Below are positions 17,455-19,938 of a stretch of DNA of 28,798 nucleotides, one piece after another. The DNA comes from Baffinella frigidus (taxonomy: Eukaryota; Cryptophyceae; Cryptomonadales; Baffinellaceae). Positions within the stretch are counted from its first letter, which is position 1. Each line of letters begins with the position of its first letter. Location: the NCBI GenBank assembly GCA_026770585.1, contig MU646849.1, positions 169,781-198,578 of the forward strand, in the 5' to 3' direction. Below the pieces are notes generated by a model. It saw nothing but the letters and a program-made list of their open reading frames with translations, was not told the origin of the DNA and searched no databases. The position numbers and the translations under genes were made by a program.

Positions 17455-17984
17455 GCGTCAAGGATCGAAAAAGCAGCACTCAGGGTGGCTCTCGAATGTT
17501 CTTCGAGCAGAAACCCCAAACCCCAAAACTCAAACCACCAAACCCCAAACCCTAAACCTCAGCCCCAAGCCGCCCTAAGCCCTCAGCCCCAAGCCCTAAG
17601 CCCTAAGCCCTAAGCCCTAAGCCCTACAGGGGTACCTCGCTCATAAGAAACCAACTCCCCCTAGGACCCTACAGTAGGGCCCTATGGTGGTCCTAGGGGG
17701 GTGGTCGTTTCTTATGAGCGAGGTACCCCTGTAAGCCCTAAGTAAGCCCCAAGCCCTACGCCCGAAGCCCTACGCCCGAAGCCCTAAGCCCTAAGCCCTA
17801 AGCCCTAAGCCCTAAGCCCTAAGCCCTAAGCCCTAAGCCCTAAGCCCTAAGCCCTAAGCCCTAAGCCTGAAAGGCTAATCCCTAACCAACCGAACAGGTG
17901 ATCTCGAAGCACGCGGAGGTAGTCTTCGAGCAGAAGCTTGCGTCGGACCACAACCGCCCCTCCGAAGGCAACGACTCATTGTAA
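2829..17984 (+). CDS. Unrecognised four-pass membrane protein, multi-exon gene
   Basis: Rebuilt by hand from exon islands: 2829-2988, possibly 3052-3104, then 4356-4407, 4606-4708, 5113-5178, 6616-6667, 7484-7547, 7767-7824, 8013-8085, 9610-9660, 10378-10487, 11531-11620, 12175-12227, 12901-12962, 14592-14684, 16027-16094, 17298-17349 and 17898-17984. From 4356 on, all phases agree and the sum is 1134 nt, ending in TAA. The predicted product has about 448 residues: a membrane anchor at 5-30; a loop of about 250 residues with many Cys (a CKNC..NCPF cluster near 204-216) and sequons NIT, NVT and NNS; membrane segments near 282-306 and 312-330 joined by a short loop; a second loop; a fourth segment near 404-424; and a polar tail. 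Sequons and Cys suggest that loop 1 is extracytoplasmic. I know no family with this order. The exon chain is strong; the function is unknown. Introns hold telomere-like filler and exon fragments. Confidence 0.8.
3052..3104 (+). CDS. Candidate exon E2
   Basis: The acceptor TTCTGTTGCACAG at 3051 would close a 63-nt intron. The exon would encode about 18 residues including KHIKEPKQALWSLWVEC. It takes the phase left by E1 and, with donor TGT|GTGGGA, ends in phase 0 as E3 needs. The evidence is phase bookkeeping plus moderate splice sites. An alternative donor, GAAG|GTGAGT at 3199, belongs to a frame that does not join E1. Confidence 0.3.
3105..4042 (+). other. Intron-type interval with three inverted repeats
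   Basis: Besides the possible donor near 3199, I see a short hairpin at 3313-3333 (AGTCTACTCTGAGAGTAGACT). A weak inverted repeat spans about 3424-3580, with arms around CTTCGAAGGAATT and GATTCCTTCGTAG enclosing CTAGGACCCTACGGTAGG. A strong palindrome lies at 3792-3962: outer arms ACCACGCAAGAGTGT / ACACTCTTGCGTGGT and core AATAGTAGAATTCTACTATT. No exon could be placed with confidence. Confidence 0.45.
4043..4160 (+). repeat. Telomere-like repeat, CATCCTAA variant
   Basis: Tandem AACATCCTAACATCCT units are interrupted every few copies by AAACCCTAACATCC, the CCCTAAA-type motif. A further short copy stands at 4321-4350. The local unit is clearly different from that in other introns of the same gene. 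It lies in the intron before E3. Confidence 0.8.
4165..4320 (+). repeat. Two upstream echoes of exon E3 around a family H fragment
   Basis: The first 17 nt of E3 (GCTGGAAACCTGTACGG) occur at 4165-4181 and 4304-4320, the second copy with its own CAG acceptor. Between them (about 4209-4290) lies a fragment of the family H repeat (GAGCCCGGGCTCTTTCCCGC). The intact exon follows at 4356. Confidence 0.7.
4356..4407 (+). CDS. Exon E3
   Basis: The acceptor CACCAG at 4355 opens a frame encoding AGNLYGVPLSDMCKAYS plus one base. The donor is CAG|GTCTAA. The leftover G joins GG of E4 to give Gly, so the frame runs on. It belongs to the start of the long loop 1. Two 17-nt fragments of it stand just upstream. 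Confidence 0.7.
4408..4605 (+). repeat. Degenerate telomere-like intron (E3-E4)
   Basis: The whole intron consists of drifting CCCTAAACC-type units (CCTAAACCCTAAACCCTGAG and the like) running into AACCCGAAACCGAAACGCAG, the acceptor of E4. Confidence 0.75.
4606..4708 (+). CDS. Exon E4
   Basis: After acceptor ACGCAG it encodes SPDYSDKESFDKLIDAV and on through a KQCLGGLST segment to the sequon NIT. It ends in phase 2 at CAT|GTGCCC. The acidic, soluble character fits loop 1. A fragment of its 3' half is repeated at 5451-5487 in the next intron. Confidence 0.75.
4715..4777 (+). repeat. CACAC-rich microsatellite
   Basis: Imperfect ACCACAC / CCCACACC units just after the donor of E4. On the minus strand it reads GTGTGGT. 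No coding meaning. Confidence 0.8.
5113..5178 (+). CDS. Exon E5
   Basis: The acceptor is the strong TGTCATTTCAG. Read in the phase left by E4, it gives WEQTLNIYISMGNVTLDIIVW with sequon NVT, ending at donor CT|GTGAGG in phase 2. A second reading frame, using a donor near 5211, is also open here (residues VGANAQYIYFYGERDPGY). I prefer the first because it joins both neighbours in phase and has the better donor. It is more AT-rich than the other exons. Confidence 0.55.
5405..5665 (-). repeat. Family H repeat with internal tandem repeats
   Basis: It holds the family H signature (GAGCCCAGAAAGACAGAGACAG, GAGCCCGGGCCCTTTCCCGC, CAACTTGAGAATAGTCG). It also has three tandem copies of about 23 bp (GACTTGTGCTACACACCCAG) at 5541-5612. 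An echo of exon E4 (5451-5487) is embedded. Orientation is reversed relative to the copies at 18147-18280 and 26818-27096. Confidence 0.6.
5775..6600 (+). repeat. Telomere-like repeat, AACCCGAA variant (E5-E6 intron)
   Basis: About 800 bp of drifting AACCCGAAACCCGGAACCCG-type units, with GAAACGATGAACCCG inserts. Longer blocks also repeat: ACAGTCCTGGGCCCACCGTC, TGGAGCAGCCCCCGAGACCC at 5890 and again at 6140. These show larger segmental duplications inside the array. The open frames across this region are artefacts of the repeat. Confidence 0.85.
6616..6667 (+). CDS. Exon E6
   Basis: The acceptor is ATGTTGCAG. It encodes QLSGICAKPWLLEISQK and ends in phase 0 at AAG|GTGCGG. A 3' echo follows at 6788-6836, which repeats the exon end together with the first bases of the intron. 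Confidence 0.75.
6685..6776. mobile_element. Family C element, partial copy
   Basis: Begins CATAGGATAATGGACTAAAAA and carries GTTAGGCCTACGG and GCCGTAGGGCTCCT. The complete relative is at 14410-14572 and another partial copy at 15154-15240. It is inserted between E6 and its 3' echo. Confidence 0.65.
6835..7046. mobile_element. Family D palindromic element, copy 1
   Basis: Outer termini CCACTCGAGAATGCTAG and CTAGCGTTCTCGTGTGG are inverted repeats. Inner arms TTTGTACCAGGATAAG and CTTATCCTGGTACAAA enclose GTAACCTCG repeats. The element is AT-rich and about 212 bp. Relatives lie at 13391-13587, 18661-18878, 18931-19109 and 19939-20149. It has no ORF of note. Confidence 0.75.
7277..7398. mobile_element. 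Family A palindromic element, copy 2
   Basis: Left arm GGGGTACCTCGTTCATAA, right arm TTATGAGCGAGGTACCCC, with a CCTATGCCTAGGGCCCTACGG centre. It lies in the intron before E7. Confidence 0.8.
7484..7547 (+). CDS. Exon E7
   Basis: A C-rich tract leads into the acceptor GGAAACAG. It encodes NNSDITDLTPMEKMELFTSV and on to phase 1 at CTCG|GTATAC. The sequon NNS supports an extracytoplasmic loop. Phase 0 at its start matches the end of E6. Confidence 0.8.
7572..8012 (+). repeat. Telomere-like introns around E8
   Basis: Drifting AACCCCAAACCCC and CCCTAAACCC units fill both short introns, 7548-7766 and 7825-8012. The AACCCCAA variant dominates. Confidence 0.8.
7767..7824 (+). CDS. Exon E8
   Basis: The acceptor is CGGACCTAG. 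It encodes DFIGVQSADGYMDANPEF and ends in phase 2 at TG|GTACCG. The TG joins G of E9 to make Trp. Both junctions keep the frame. Confidence 0.75.
8013..8085 (+). CDS. Exon E9: Cys-rich segment
   Basis: The acceptor is AAACCAG. It encodes CKNCPDDQRKNCPFDPAPG and a short tail, with three Cys in thirteen residues suggesting disulphides in loop 1. It ends in phase 0 at GAGAAG|GTGCGC. A mutated copy lies at 8297-8366. Confidence 0.8.
8197..8560 (+). repeat. G-rich telomere-like tract with decayed copy of E9
   Basis: GGGTTTAGGGTGTGGGGTTG-type units run in the opposite orientation to most of this gene's introns. Embedded at 8297-8366 is a copy of E9 (encodes ENCLDDQRENCPFDPSPG) in which an in-frame TAG stands where the intact exon has its final Lys codon. 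A related acidic/GC block precedes each copy's donor. Confidence 0.7.
8720..9600 (+). repeat. Telomere-like arrays of intron E9-E10
   Basis: Several variants stand side by side: AACCAAAACC at 8790-8825, AACCCGAAACCC at 9220-9260, perfect CCCTAAACCCTAAACCC at 9288-9365 (about eleven units) and again at 9440-9490. The perfect runs equal the plant/green-algal telomere unit and form interstitial telomeric sequence. Short G-rich patches flip orientation near 8720-8765. Confidence 0.85.
9610..9660 (+). CDS. Exon E10
   Basis: The acceptor is TGAACCAG. It encodes VTDHGLTADFVRCDDKA in phase 0 to phase 0, donor GCT|GTGGTA. A downstream copy at 9843-9892 is frameshifted by lost bases, so this one is taken as the working exon. 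Confidence 0.75.
9833..9895 (+). pseudogene. Frameshifted copy of exon E10
   Basis: Begins with the same AACCAGGTGACGGACCACG and ends with the same TTTCGTGCGCTGCGACGACAAG. Small indels between them break the frame. The surrounding sequence (9680-9770) also contains a direct repeat around ATCCCGCGTGGGATCCAAAG. Confidence 0.75.
10148..10332 (+). repeat. TACATGTATTGTACAC repeat, tandem copies
   Basis: Units such as CTCTACATGTAGTTATA and CTATACATGTATTGTACAC repeat in tandem and end in CCCCTTCCTGGTGCAAAACG. Single relatives lie at 14703-14795, 16115-16188 and 16750-16830, all in introns of this gene. Confidence 0.75.
10378..10487 (+). CDS. Exon E11, longest internal exon
   Basis: The acceptor is TTAAAACAG. 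It encodes VYQEWVKALFPDFTEKDIAS followed by MRYIFENKCLASKSPL, ending in phase 2 at the consensus donor CGG|GTGAGT. It is the end of loop 1 just before the second membrane segment. Its 3' end with donor is repeated several times downstream. Confidence 0.85.
10488..11062 (+). repeat. Tandem array of E11 3'-end echoes plus intron units
   Basis: The block GAGAACAAGTGCCTCGCTTC..CCCCCTCGGGTGAGT (end of E11 with its donor) recurs at about 10626-10668, 10755-10797 and 10938-10976. It is separated by short units of the type GGAAGGGAGCCTAGGATGTC. The ORFs across it are artefacts. The array is present in inverted form at 13918-14404. Confidence 0.85.
11100..11530 (+). repeat. Telomere-like intron with 5' echoes of E12
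   Basis: CCCTAAACCC and CCCTCATCCC-type units surround partial copies of the start of E12. One at 11271-11333 reads GGTACATCCTGTCGGTGGGG and on with a small deletion. Shorter ones (AAAGGTACATC) stand near 11194 and 11437. Confidence 0.75.
11531..11620 (+). CDS. Exon E12: second membrane segment
   Basis: The acceptor is GGAACGCAG. It encodes YILSVGPMLALLATMFSIVS then LPAYCANSP, a clear hydrophobic segment of about 24 residues. It ends in phase 2 at CCCAT|GTCACC. Upstream lie copies of its 5' part and downstream copies of its 3' part. Confidence 0.85.
11700..12100 (+). repeat. 3' echoes of exon E12 in telomere-like filler
   Basis: Copies of the exon end occur at 11719-11776 (GACGATGTTCTCGAGCGTGT on to CTCGCCCATGT), 11900-11954, 11996-12012 (AACTCGCCCATGTAAG) and 12079-12096, each with a GT after CCCAT or its variant. 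They are spaced by AACCCCAAACCCC or CCCTAAACC units. Confidence 0.85.
12175..12227 (+). CDS. Exon E13: third membrane segment
   Basis: The acceptor AAAGCAG follows an array of CGAAAGC units. It encodes SAISFNTAMLAIALSII, hydrophobic, after a Met made with E12. It ends in phase 1 at ATCG|GTATAC. Only about seven residues separate it from the preceding membrane segment. Confidence 0.8.
12415..12860 (+). repeat. Segmental repeats upstream of E14 with short hairpins
   Basis: Two units begin with AGTAAAGCC(T/C)GATGTGTTTCACA and continue into GTGTGGCCG..; the second (12591-12660) holds a 5' echo of E14 (CCGCTGGAGTTCTCGGGGGC). Each unit carries a hairpin made of GGAATTGGAGCC.. and ..AACGGCTCCAATT (12491-12538 and 12709-12757). 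A partial third copy is at 12828-12855. Confidence 0.7.
12901..12962 (+). CDS. Exon E14
   Basis: The acceptor is GGCAACCAG. It encodes VWPLEFSGASDLLARYAVCE, the start of loop 2, ending in phase 0 at GAG|GTGGGG. A 16-nt echo of its end (ACGCCGTCTGCGAGGT) follows at 13008-13023. Confidence 0.8.
13024..13255 (+). other. Pyrimidine-rich region, possible extra exon
   Basis: A polypyrimidine tract ends in GTTCTCTGCAG at about 13074. The following frame, which agrees in phase with E14, encodes RRDGEEGCVGALPVLLACLP. A second polypyrimidine tract ends in TTCTTCGTTAG near 13257. I could not find a donor that joins E15 clearly. E14 joins E15 directly in phase, so this region may simply be intron. Confidence 0.3.
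13257..13400. mobile_element. Family F element, diverged copy
   Basis: Left arm TAGAGCGGTGTGCAGGGAAG matches the terminus of the element at 15289-15456 (TAGAGCGCTGCGCAGAGAAG in the same orientation). A diverged right arm (GGCCAGTTTCTCTCTGCCC) ends near 13392. Confidence 0.5.
13391..13587. mobile_element. Family D element, copy 2 (diverged)
   Basis: Shares with the other D copies the ends CCACT..AGG and CTCGAGTGG, the inner TTTGTACCAGCATAA, the central hairpin CTGACAGAATTTCTGTCAG, and GTGACCAAACCCG plus CCACTTGTACAGGC motifs. Confidence 0.6.
13625..13750 (+). repeat. Telomere-like repeat tract
   Basis: CCCTAAACCCTAAACCCTAA units with AACCCCAAACCCC and ACCACAAACCC variants, in the E14-E15 intron. 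Confidence 0.85.
13779..13883. mobile_element. Family B palindromic element, copy 2
   Basis: TATCCCTTAAGTGGCCAGCC at the left and GTCACTTAAGGGATA at the right. Almost identical to the copy at 465-569. Confidence 0.85.
13918..14404 (-). repeat. Inverted copy of the E11 echo array
   Basis: The reverse complement contains two copies of the E11 3' end with donor (CTCACCCGAGGGGGCTCTTGG at 14044 and 14297 on the + strand) and many CATCCTAGGCTCCCTTCC units. The segment TGAGCGATCTCACCCGAGG matches the inverse of 10962-10985, so the copied block includes 10750-10995. It lies in the E14-E15 intron. Confidence 0.85.
14410..14572. mobile_element. Family C palindromic element, complete
   Basis: Left arm ATAGGCTAACGGACTAAAAA..GTTAGGCCTACGGTATTGCC, right arm GGCAATGCCGTAGGCCCAAC..TAGTCCATGGCCCTAT. 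About 163 bp, non-coding. Partial relatives at 6685-6776 and 15154-15240. Confidence 0.75.
14592..14684 (+). CDS. Exon E15
   Basis: The acceptor is CATGCAG. It encodes GRGAPAVLYESGQTAEGFTA then GPTLYNHIPCE, phase 0 to phase 0, donor GAG|GTGCTC. Loop 2, polar. An upstream echo (13888-13922), a nearly full downstream copy (14826-14893) and a short 3' echo (15461-15473) exist. Confidence 0.8.
14826..14893 (+). pseudogene. Diverged copy of exon E15
   Basis: Encodes DETGRTAQGFPAGPTLYNYI and PCE in one frame but lacks the first third of E15. It ends GAGGGTACTG rather than the GAGGTGCTCC of the intact exon. It follows another copy of the TACATGTATTGTACAC repeat. Confidence 0.7.
15154..15240. mobile_element. 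Family C element, partial copy 3
   Basis: CATAGGCTAACGGACTAAAAA to CCTAGGCCGTAGGGCTCC, matching the left half of 14410-14572. Confidence 0.7.
15289..15456. mobile_element. Family F palindromic element
   Basis: Ends CAGCGCTGCGCAGAGAAGTT and AACTTCTCTGCGCAGCGCT. Inner arms AATTGGAGCCATTTT / AAAATGGCTCCAATT and AACTTTTGAGAAAT / ATTTCTCAAAAGTGG around a short loop. About 168 bp, strongly self-complementary. Confidence 0.8.
15487..15860. repeat. AT-richer segment with family D-like hairpin core
   Basis: The core at 15688-15726 (GTCACGTCCCCGCCCGC and GCGGCCACGTGAC) is a hairpin. It is preceded by GTGTGCAGTAATTTTTATTG, like the GTGCAGTAATTTTCACACAA beside the hairpins at 18770 and 20030. Outer ends are not clear. 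It is probably a larger or diverged relative of family D; short ORFs here have no support. Confidence 0.45.
15903..16020 (+). repeat. Interstitial telomeric array (CCCTAAA)n
   Basis: About eight nearly perfect CCCTAAA units at 15906-15968, then AACCCC variants, ending at the acceptor of E16. Confidence 0.9.
16027..16094 (+). CDS. Exon E16
   Basis: The acceptor is TGAAACAG. It encodes DLNSKGEVGMNPFVSALNTY and HA, phase 0 to phase 2, donor GG|GTCAGT. Two later copies exist; the one at 16951-17018 keeps the frame and length. This copy is preferred because it has the best acceptor. Confidence 0.75.
16189..16292. mobile_element. Family B palindromic element, copy 3
   Basis: TATCCCTTAAGTGGCGGACG at the left, CGCCAGTTAAGGGATA at the right. 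Inserted in TGGTG|TA..TA|CGTGT, the same site as copy 4. Confidence 0.85.
16311..16389 (+). pseudogene. Second copy of E16, broken by a small insertion
   Basis: Matches E16 from GATCTCAACTCGAACGGCG to CACGCGGGG. It carries extra bases (TCAAAGAGGAGA region near 16354) that break the frame. Preceded by GTACACGAG instead of AAACAG. Confidence 0.75.
16452..16698. repeat. Inverted-repeat segment bounded by CCTCTTGCCGGTTT
   Basis: CCTCTTGCCGGTTT at 16455-16468 and AAACCGGCAAGAGG at 16683-16697 are exact inverted repeats. The inner part is AT-rich and contains ATTTCAACCCTAAATTTCATC. It lies between two copies of GTTTTAGATGTGTTTTAC-type sequence, suggesting insertion into that repeat. Confidence 0.65.
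16830..16933. mobile_element. Family B palindromic element, copy 4
   Basis: TATCCCTTAAGTGGCCATCC at the left, GGGCATTTAAGGGATA at the right, followed by CGTGTTTTGTACACGAG and a copy of E16. Confidence 0.85.
16951..17018 (+). CDS. Intact alternative copy of exon E16
   Basis: 68 nt, the same length as E16, open in the same frame. It encodes DLNSNGEVGMNPLVSALNNH and HA. It differs from E16 at several residues. It has a usable donor (GG|GTGCGA), but the upstream AG lies in GTACACGAG without a pyrimidine tract. It could be a mutually exclusive exon or an unused duplicate. Confidence 0.45.
17024..17296 (+). repeat. Telomere-like intron before E17, AACCCGAA variant
   Basis: GAACCCGAAACCCTGAACCC-type units, the same variant as at 5775-6600 but 11 kb away. 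Confidence 0.8.
17298..17349 (+). CDS. Exon E17: fourth membrane segment
   Basis: The acceptor is TAACCCAG. It encodes YVTGCTLSILSLLMLLA, strongly hydrophobic, phase 2 to phase 0, with consensus donor GCG|GTGAGC. The hydrophobic stretch runs on into VIS of E18. Confidence 0.85.
17352..17456 (+). repeat. CCCT / CT microsatellite just after E17 donor
   Basis: (CCCT)n followed by (CT)n, about 100 bp, starting a few bases after the GTGAGC donor. Strong purine/pyrimidine strand bias. Confidence 0.9.
17515..17890 (+). repeat. CCCTAAG-variant telomere-like arrays
   Basis: Uniform (CCCTAAG)n runs at 17585-17625 and 17776-17868, interrupted by a family A element and by CCCTACGCCCGAAG units. A fragment resembling part of E18 (TTCTTCGAGCAGAA) lies just before, at 17498-17511. 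Confidence 0.9.
17625..17733. mobile_element. Family A palindromic element, copy 3
   Basis: TACAGGGGTACCTCGCTCAT and ATGAGCGAGGTACCCCTGTA are perfect inverted ends, with TA at each border. It is inserted inside the (CCCTAAG)n array. Confidence 0.85.
17898..17984 (+). CDS. Exon E18: C-terminal tail and stop
   Basis: The acceptor is CGAACAG. It encodes VISKHAEVVFEQKLASDHNR and PSEGNDSL then TAA. The polar tail of about 25 residues follows the last membrane segment and would face the side opposite loop 1. Its parts are echoed downstream at 18086-18140 and 19447-19490. Confidence 0.8.
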   Translation: MISKHAEVVFEQKLASDHNRPSEGNDSL

Positions 17985-17999
17985 AGTCGCTCGCGTCCG

Positions 18000-18056
18000 C
18001 TGCCAAAAGTGGATGGGGTGACTTAGTGTCCAAAAGTGGATGGGGTGACTTAGTGG
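18000..18056 (+). repeat. 27-bp direct repeat
   Basis: CCAAAAGTGGATGGGGTGAC followed by TTAGTG occurs twice in tandem, about 15 bp past the stop codon. Confidence 0.85.
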
Positions 18057-18146
18057 GAGGGCTCCTGGGACGGGCCCGCCTCGAGACGCAGCCCTGGGCC
18101 TCGGAACACACCCGCCTCTCGGAAGGCAAAGACAAATAGTGCAGCA

Positions 18147-18280
18147 CTGCCTCACTCGCGTTGGCCGACTATTCTCAAGTTGACGTGCTGGGTTTGCGGT
18201 GCAAATCCGTCAACTTCGGGGCGGGAAAGAGCCCGGGCTCGCCAAAGGGTGCGCCCAAAAAGACTGCGACAGAGCTAGAT
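18147..18280 (+). repeat. Family H repeat, copy 3
   Basis: Contains CGACTATTCTCAAGTTGACG, TGCTGGGTTTGCGGTGCAAA and GGGAAAGAGCCCGGGCTCGC, all shared with 5405-5665 (inverted) and 26818-27096. Confidence 0.7.
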
Positions 18281-18400
18281 ACAGGGGTACCTCGCCCATA
18301 AGAGACCGCATGCCCCCTAGGACCACCGTAGGACCCTACACATGGTCCTACTGTAGGGTCGTGGGGGGTGGCGGTTTCTTATGAGCGAGGTACCCCTGTG
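18280..18400. mobile_element. Family A palindromic element, copy 4
   Basis: Ends TACAGGGGTACCTCGCCCAT and ATGAGCGAGGTACCCCTGTG. It is inserted exactly at the end of the family H copy. Confidence 0.85.
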
Positions 18401-18459
18401 GTGTGAGGACTCTTAGGACGAGCCCGCCTCGGGGCGAGCGACCCGGAGTAGAGGAGAGA

Positions 18460-18569
18460 TGTGAGGACCTAGGCCAGCTCGGCTAGGACGAGCCCGCCTC
18501 GGGATGGCAATGGCTCCAATGCCATCCCGAGGCGGGCTCGTCCTATCCTAGCTGGCCTAGGTCCTCACA
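18460..18569. repeat. Near-perfect 110-bp palindrome
   Basis: Left arm TGTGAGGACCTAGGCCAGCT..GGCA pairs with the right arm over about 50 bp with only two mismatches; the loop is about 10 bases. A further partial arm copy (TGTGAGGACTCTTAGGACGAGC) lies at 18402-18440. Confidence 0.9.
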
Positions 18570-18660
18570 AGAGATTTGGTCTGATGAATTAGGGGTCGAA
18601 GGTGAAAATTATTGGGTACCCGTAAAATCGCGAAATCCAGGGTGTTACAGCACGGCATCC

Positions 18661-18878
18661 CCACTCGAGACTGGAAGAGGGTCTATTTTAAAAGTTTTAA
18701 GTTTACAAGTCCTTTACAAGTGAAGAAAACAATAATTGTGCAGTAATTTTCACACAAATAGGGGCGTTGGTCACGTATCTCGCGGAATTGCTCGAGATAC
18801 GTGACCAAGCCTGCCCGTGACTGGTACTAAGTTTAACAACCCCACATTTAAAATGGTCCCATTTCTAGCCTCGAGCGG
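18661..18878. mobile_element. Family D element, copy 3
   Basis: CCACTCGAGACTGGAAGAGG at the left, CTAGCCTCGAGCGG at the right. Inner TTTTAAAAGTTTTAAGTTTA / TAAGTTTAACAACC..ATTTAAAA. Central hairpin TTGGTCACGTATCTCG / CGAGATACGTGACCAA. Almost the same as the copy at 19939-20149. Confidence 0.8.
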
Positions 18879-18930
18879 CCAGCCGGGCGCGACCGCGCGA
18901 GCCACCAAGTGAGTAGATGTTTGGGCTATT

Positions 18931-19109
18931 CCTGTCGAGAATGCTGGAGCACCCTAATTACATGTGGGGTTGTAAGAGTTTGTGCCAGGAACAGGACACC
19001 ACTCCGGAATTTCCGGGGGGTCGTGACCAAACCCGCGAAAGTTACTACACAAAGGGCCACTTGTAAAGGACCCAGGTTTTAAATTGGGTGCTCCAGCGTT
19101 CTCGAGTGG
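18931..19109. mobile_element. Family D element, copy 4
   Basis: Ends TCGAGAATGCTGGAGCACCC and GGGTGCTCCAGCGTTCTCGA. The centre TCCGGAATTTCCGGGG precedes GTCGTGACCAAACCCG. About 179 bp. Confidence 0.8.
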
Positions 19110-19119
19110 ATAACATGTT

Positions 19120-19237
19120 CAGGGGCTCCTCGCTCATAAGAAAGCGCGCCCCTCCCTAGGACCACCATAGTGCCCTAGGCATAGGGCTACTGTAGGGTCG
19201 TAGGGAGGGCCGTCTTCGTATTATCGAGGTACCCCCA
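19120..19237. mobile_element. Family A element, copy 5 (diverged ends)
   Basis: AGGGGCTCCTCGCTCATAAG at the left, TATTATCGAGGTACCCCC at the right. It abuts the preceding family D copy. Confidence 0.7.
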
Positions 19238-19312
19238 CACAGCGGACTACAAAAGAATTTCGTGAATGACCCCTAAGTGGATAATCCATAGGACCCTACG
19301 GTAGGCAACCCG

Positions 19313-19433
19313 TACAGGGGTACCTCGCCCATAAGAAACCGCCCCTCCCTAGGACCCTACAGTAGGCCTGTGCCTAGCGCCCTACGGTGGTCCTAGGGGG
19401 GTGGGCGTTTCTGATGAGCGAGGTACCCCTGTA
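19313..19433. mobile_element. Family A palindromic element, copy 6
   Basis: TACAGGGGTACCTCGCCCAT and ATGAGCGAGGTACCCCTGTA with TA at both borders. The centre GTAGGCCTGTGCCTAGCGCC resembles the copy at 1-97 closely, including the GTTTCTGATGAGCG arm. Confidence 0.85.
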
Positions 19434-19500
19434 ACCCCTGGAAGGACGTGAGCACTCGGAGGTGCTTTTCGCGCAGAAGCTCGCCTCGGATCCAATATCA
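19434..19500 (+). pseudogene. Displaced echo of exon E18
   Basis: GAGCACTCGGAGGTGCTTTT and CGCAGAAGCTCGCCTCGGA resemble the first two thirds of E18 (encodes EHSEVLFAQKLASD). It stands 1.5 kb beyond the stop codon. Confidence 0.65.
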
Positions 19501-19519
19501 ACTCTGCTTTAATTCAATA

Positions 19520-19621
19520 CAGTGGACCTACCCTAACGCATACTGGTCGGGGACGGGCCGATGGAGTATGTGTGGAGGGTAGGTATGCGTTGCGTTCGTA
19601 TGCGTTAGGGTAAGTGGACTG
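19520..19621. repeat. Stem-loop with 24-bp arms
   Basis: CAGTGGACCTACCCTAACGC on the left pairs with GCGTTAGGGTAAGTGGACTG on the right with few mismatches. GGTAGGTATGCGTTGCGTTC is a further partial copy in the loop. Confidence 0.75.
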
Positions 19622-19668
19622 TACGTTTTGATGCTATCCTAGGGGAGACTATGTTTTATTCAAAAGTT

Positions 19669-19815
19669 ACGTCCGTTAGGTCCTCTAGGTTCTTCGAGCT
19701 CCCAACATAGACGGACACCGGAACTGGCTCTGTAGAAAGGCCATGCTTCCTTTCGGATCACATCAAGCCCCCCTCCCCTGTACAGAGGATCGCGGCAGAA
19801 ACCGGCTAAACGTGA
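19669..19815 (+). repeat. Family G arm, long form
   Basis: GTCCTCTAGGTTCTTCGAGC, CCCAACATAGACGGACACCG, AGGCCATGCTTCCTTTCGGA and TGTACAGAGGATCGCGGCAG. The same blocks occur reverse-complemented at 26147-26283. Confidence 0.75.
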
Positions 19816-19938
19816 AAGCTAAGAATACGTGACCATTACCATCCTTGAGATAGCACATAATCATGTTTTAATTTTAAGTCAAGAGTCCATGTTAGATCAC
19901 AGCCCCCACACAGGGCCACAACGCATAGGCTGCCTCTT

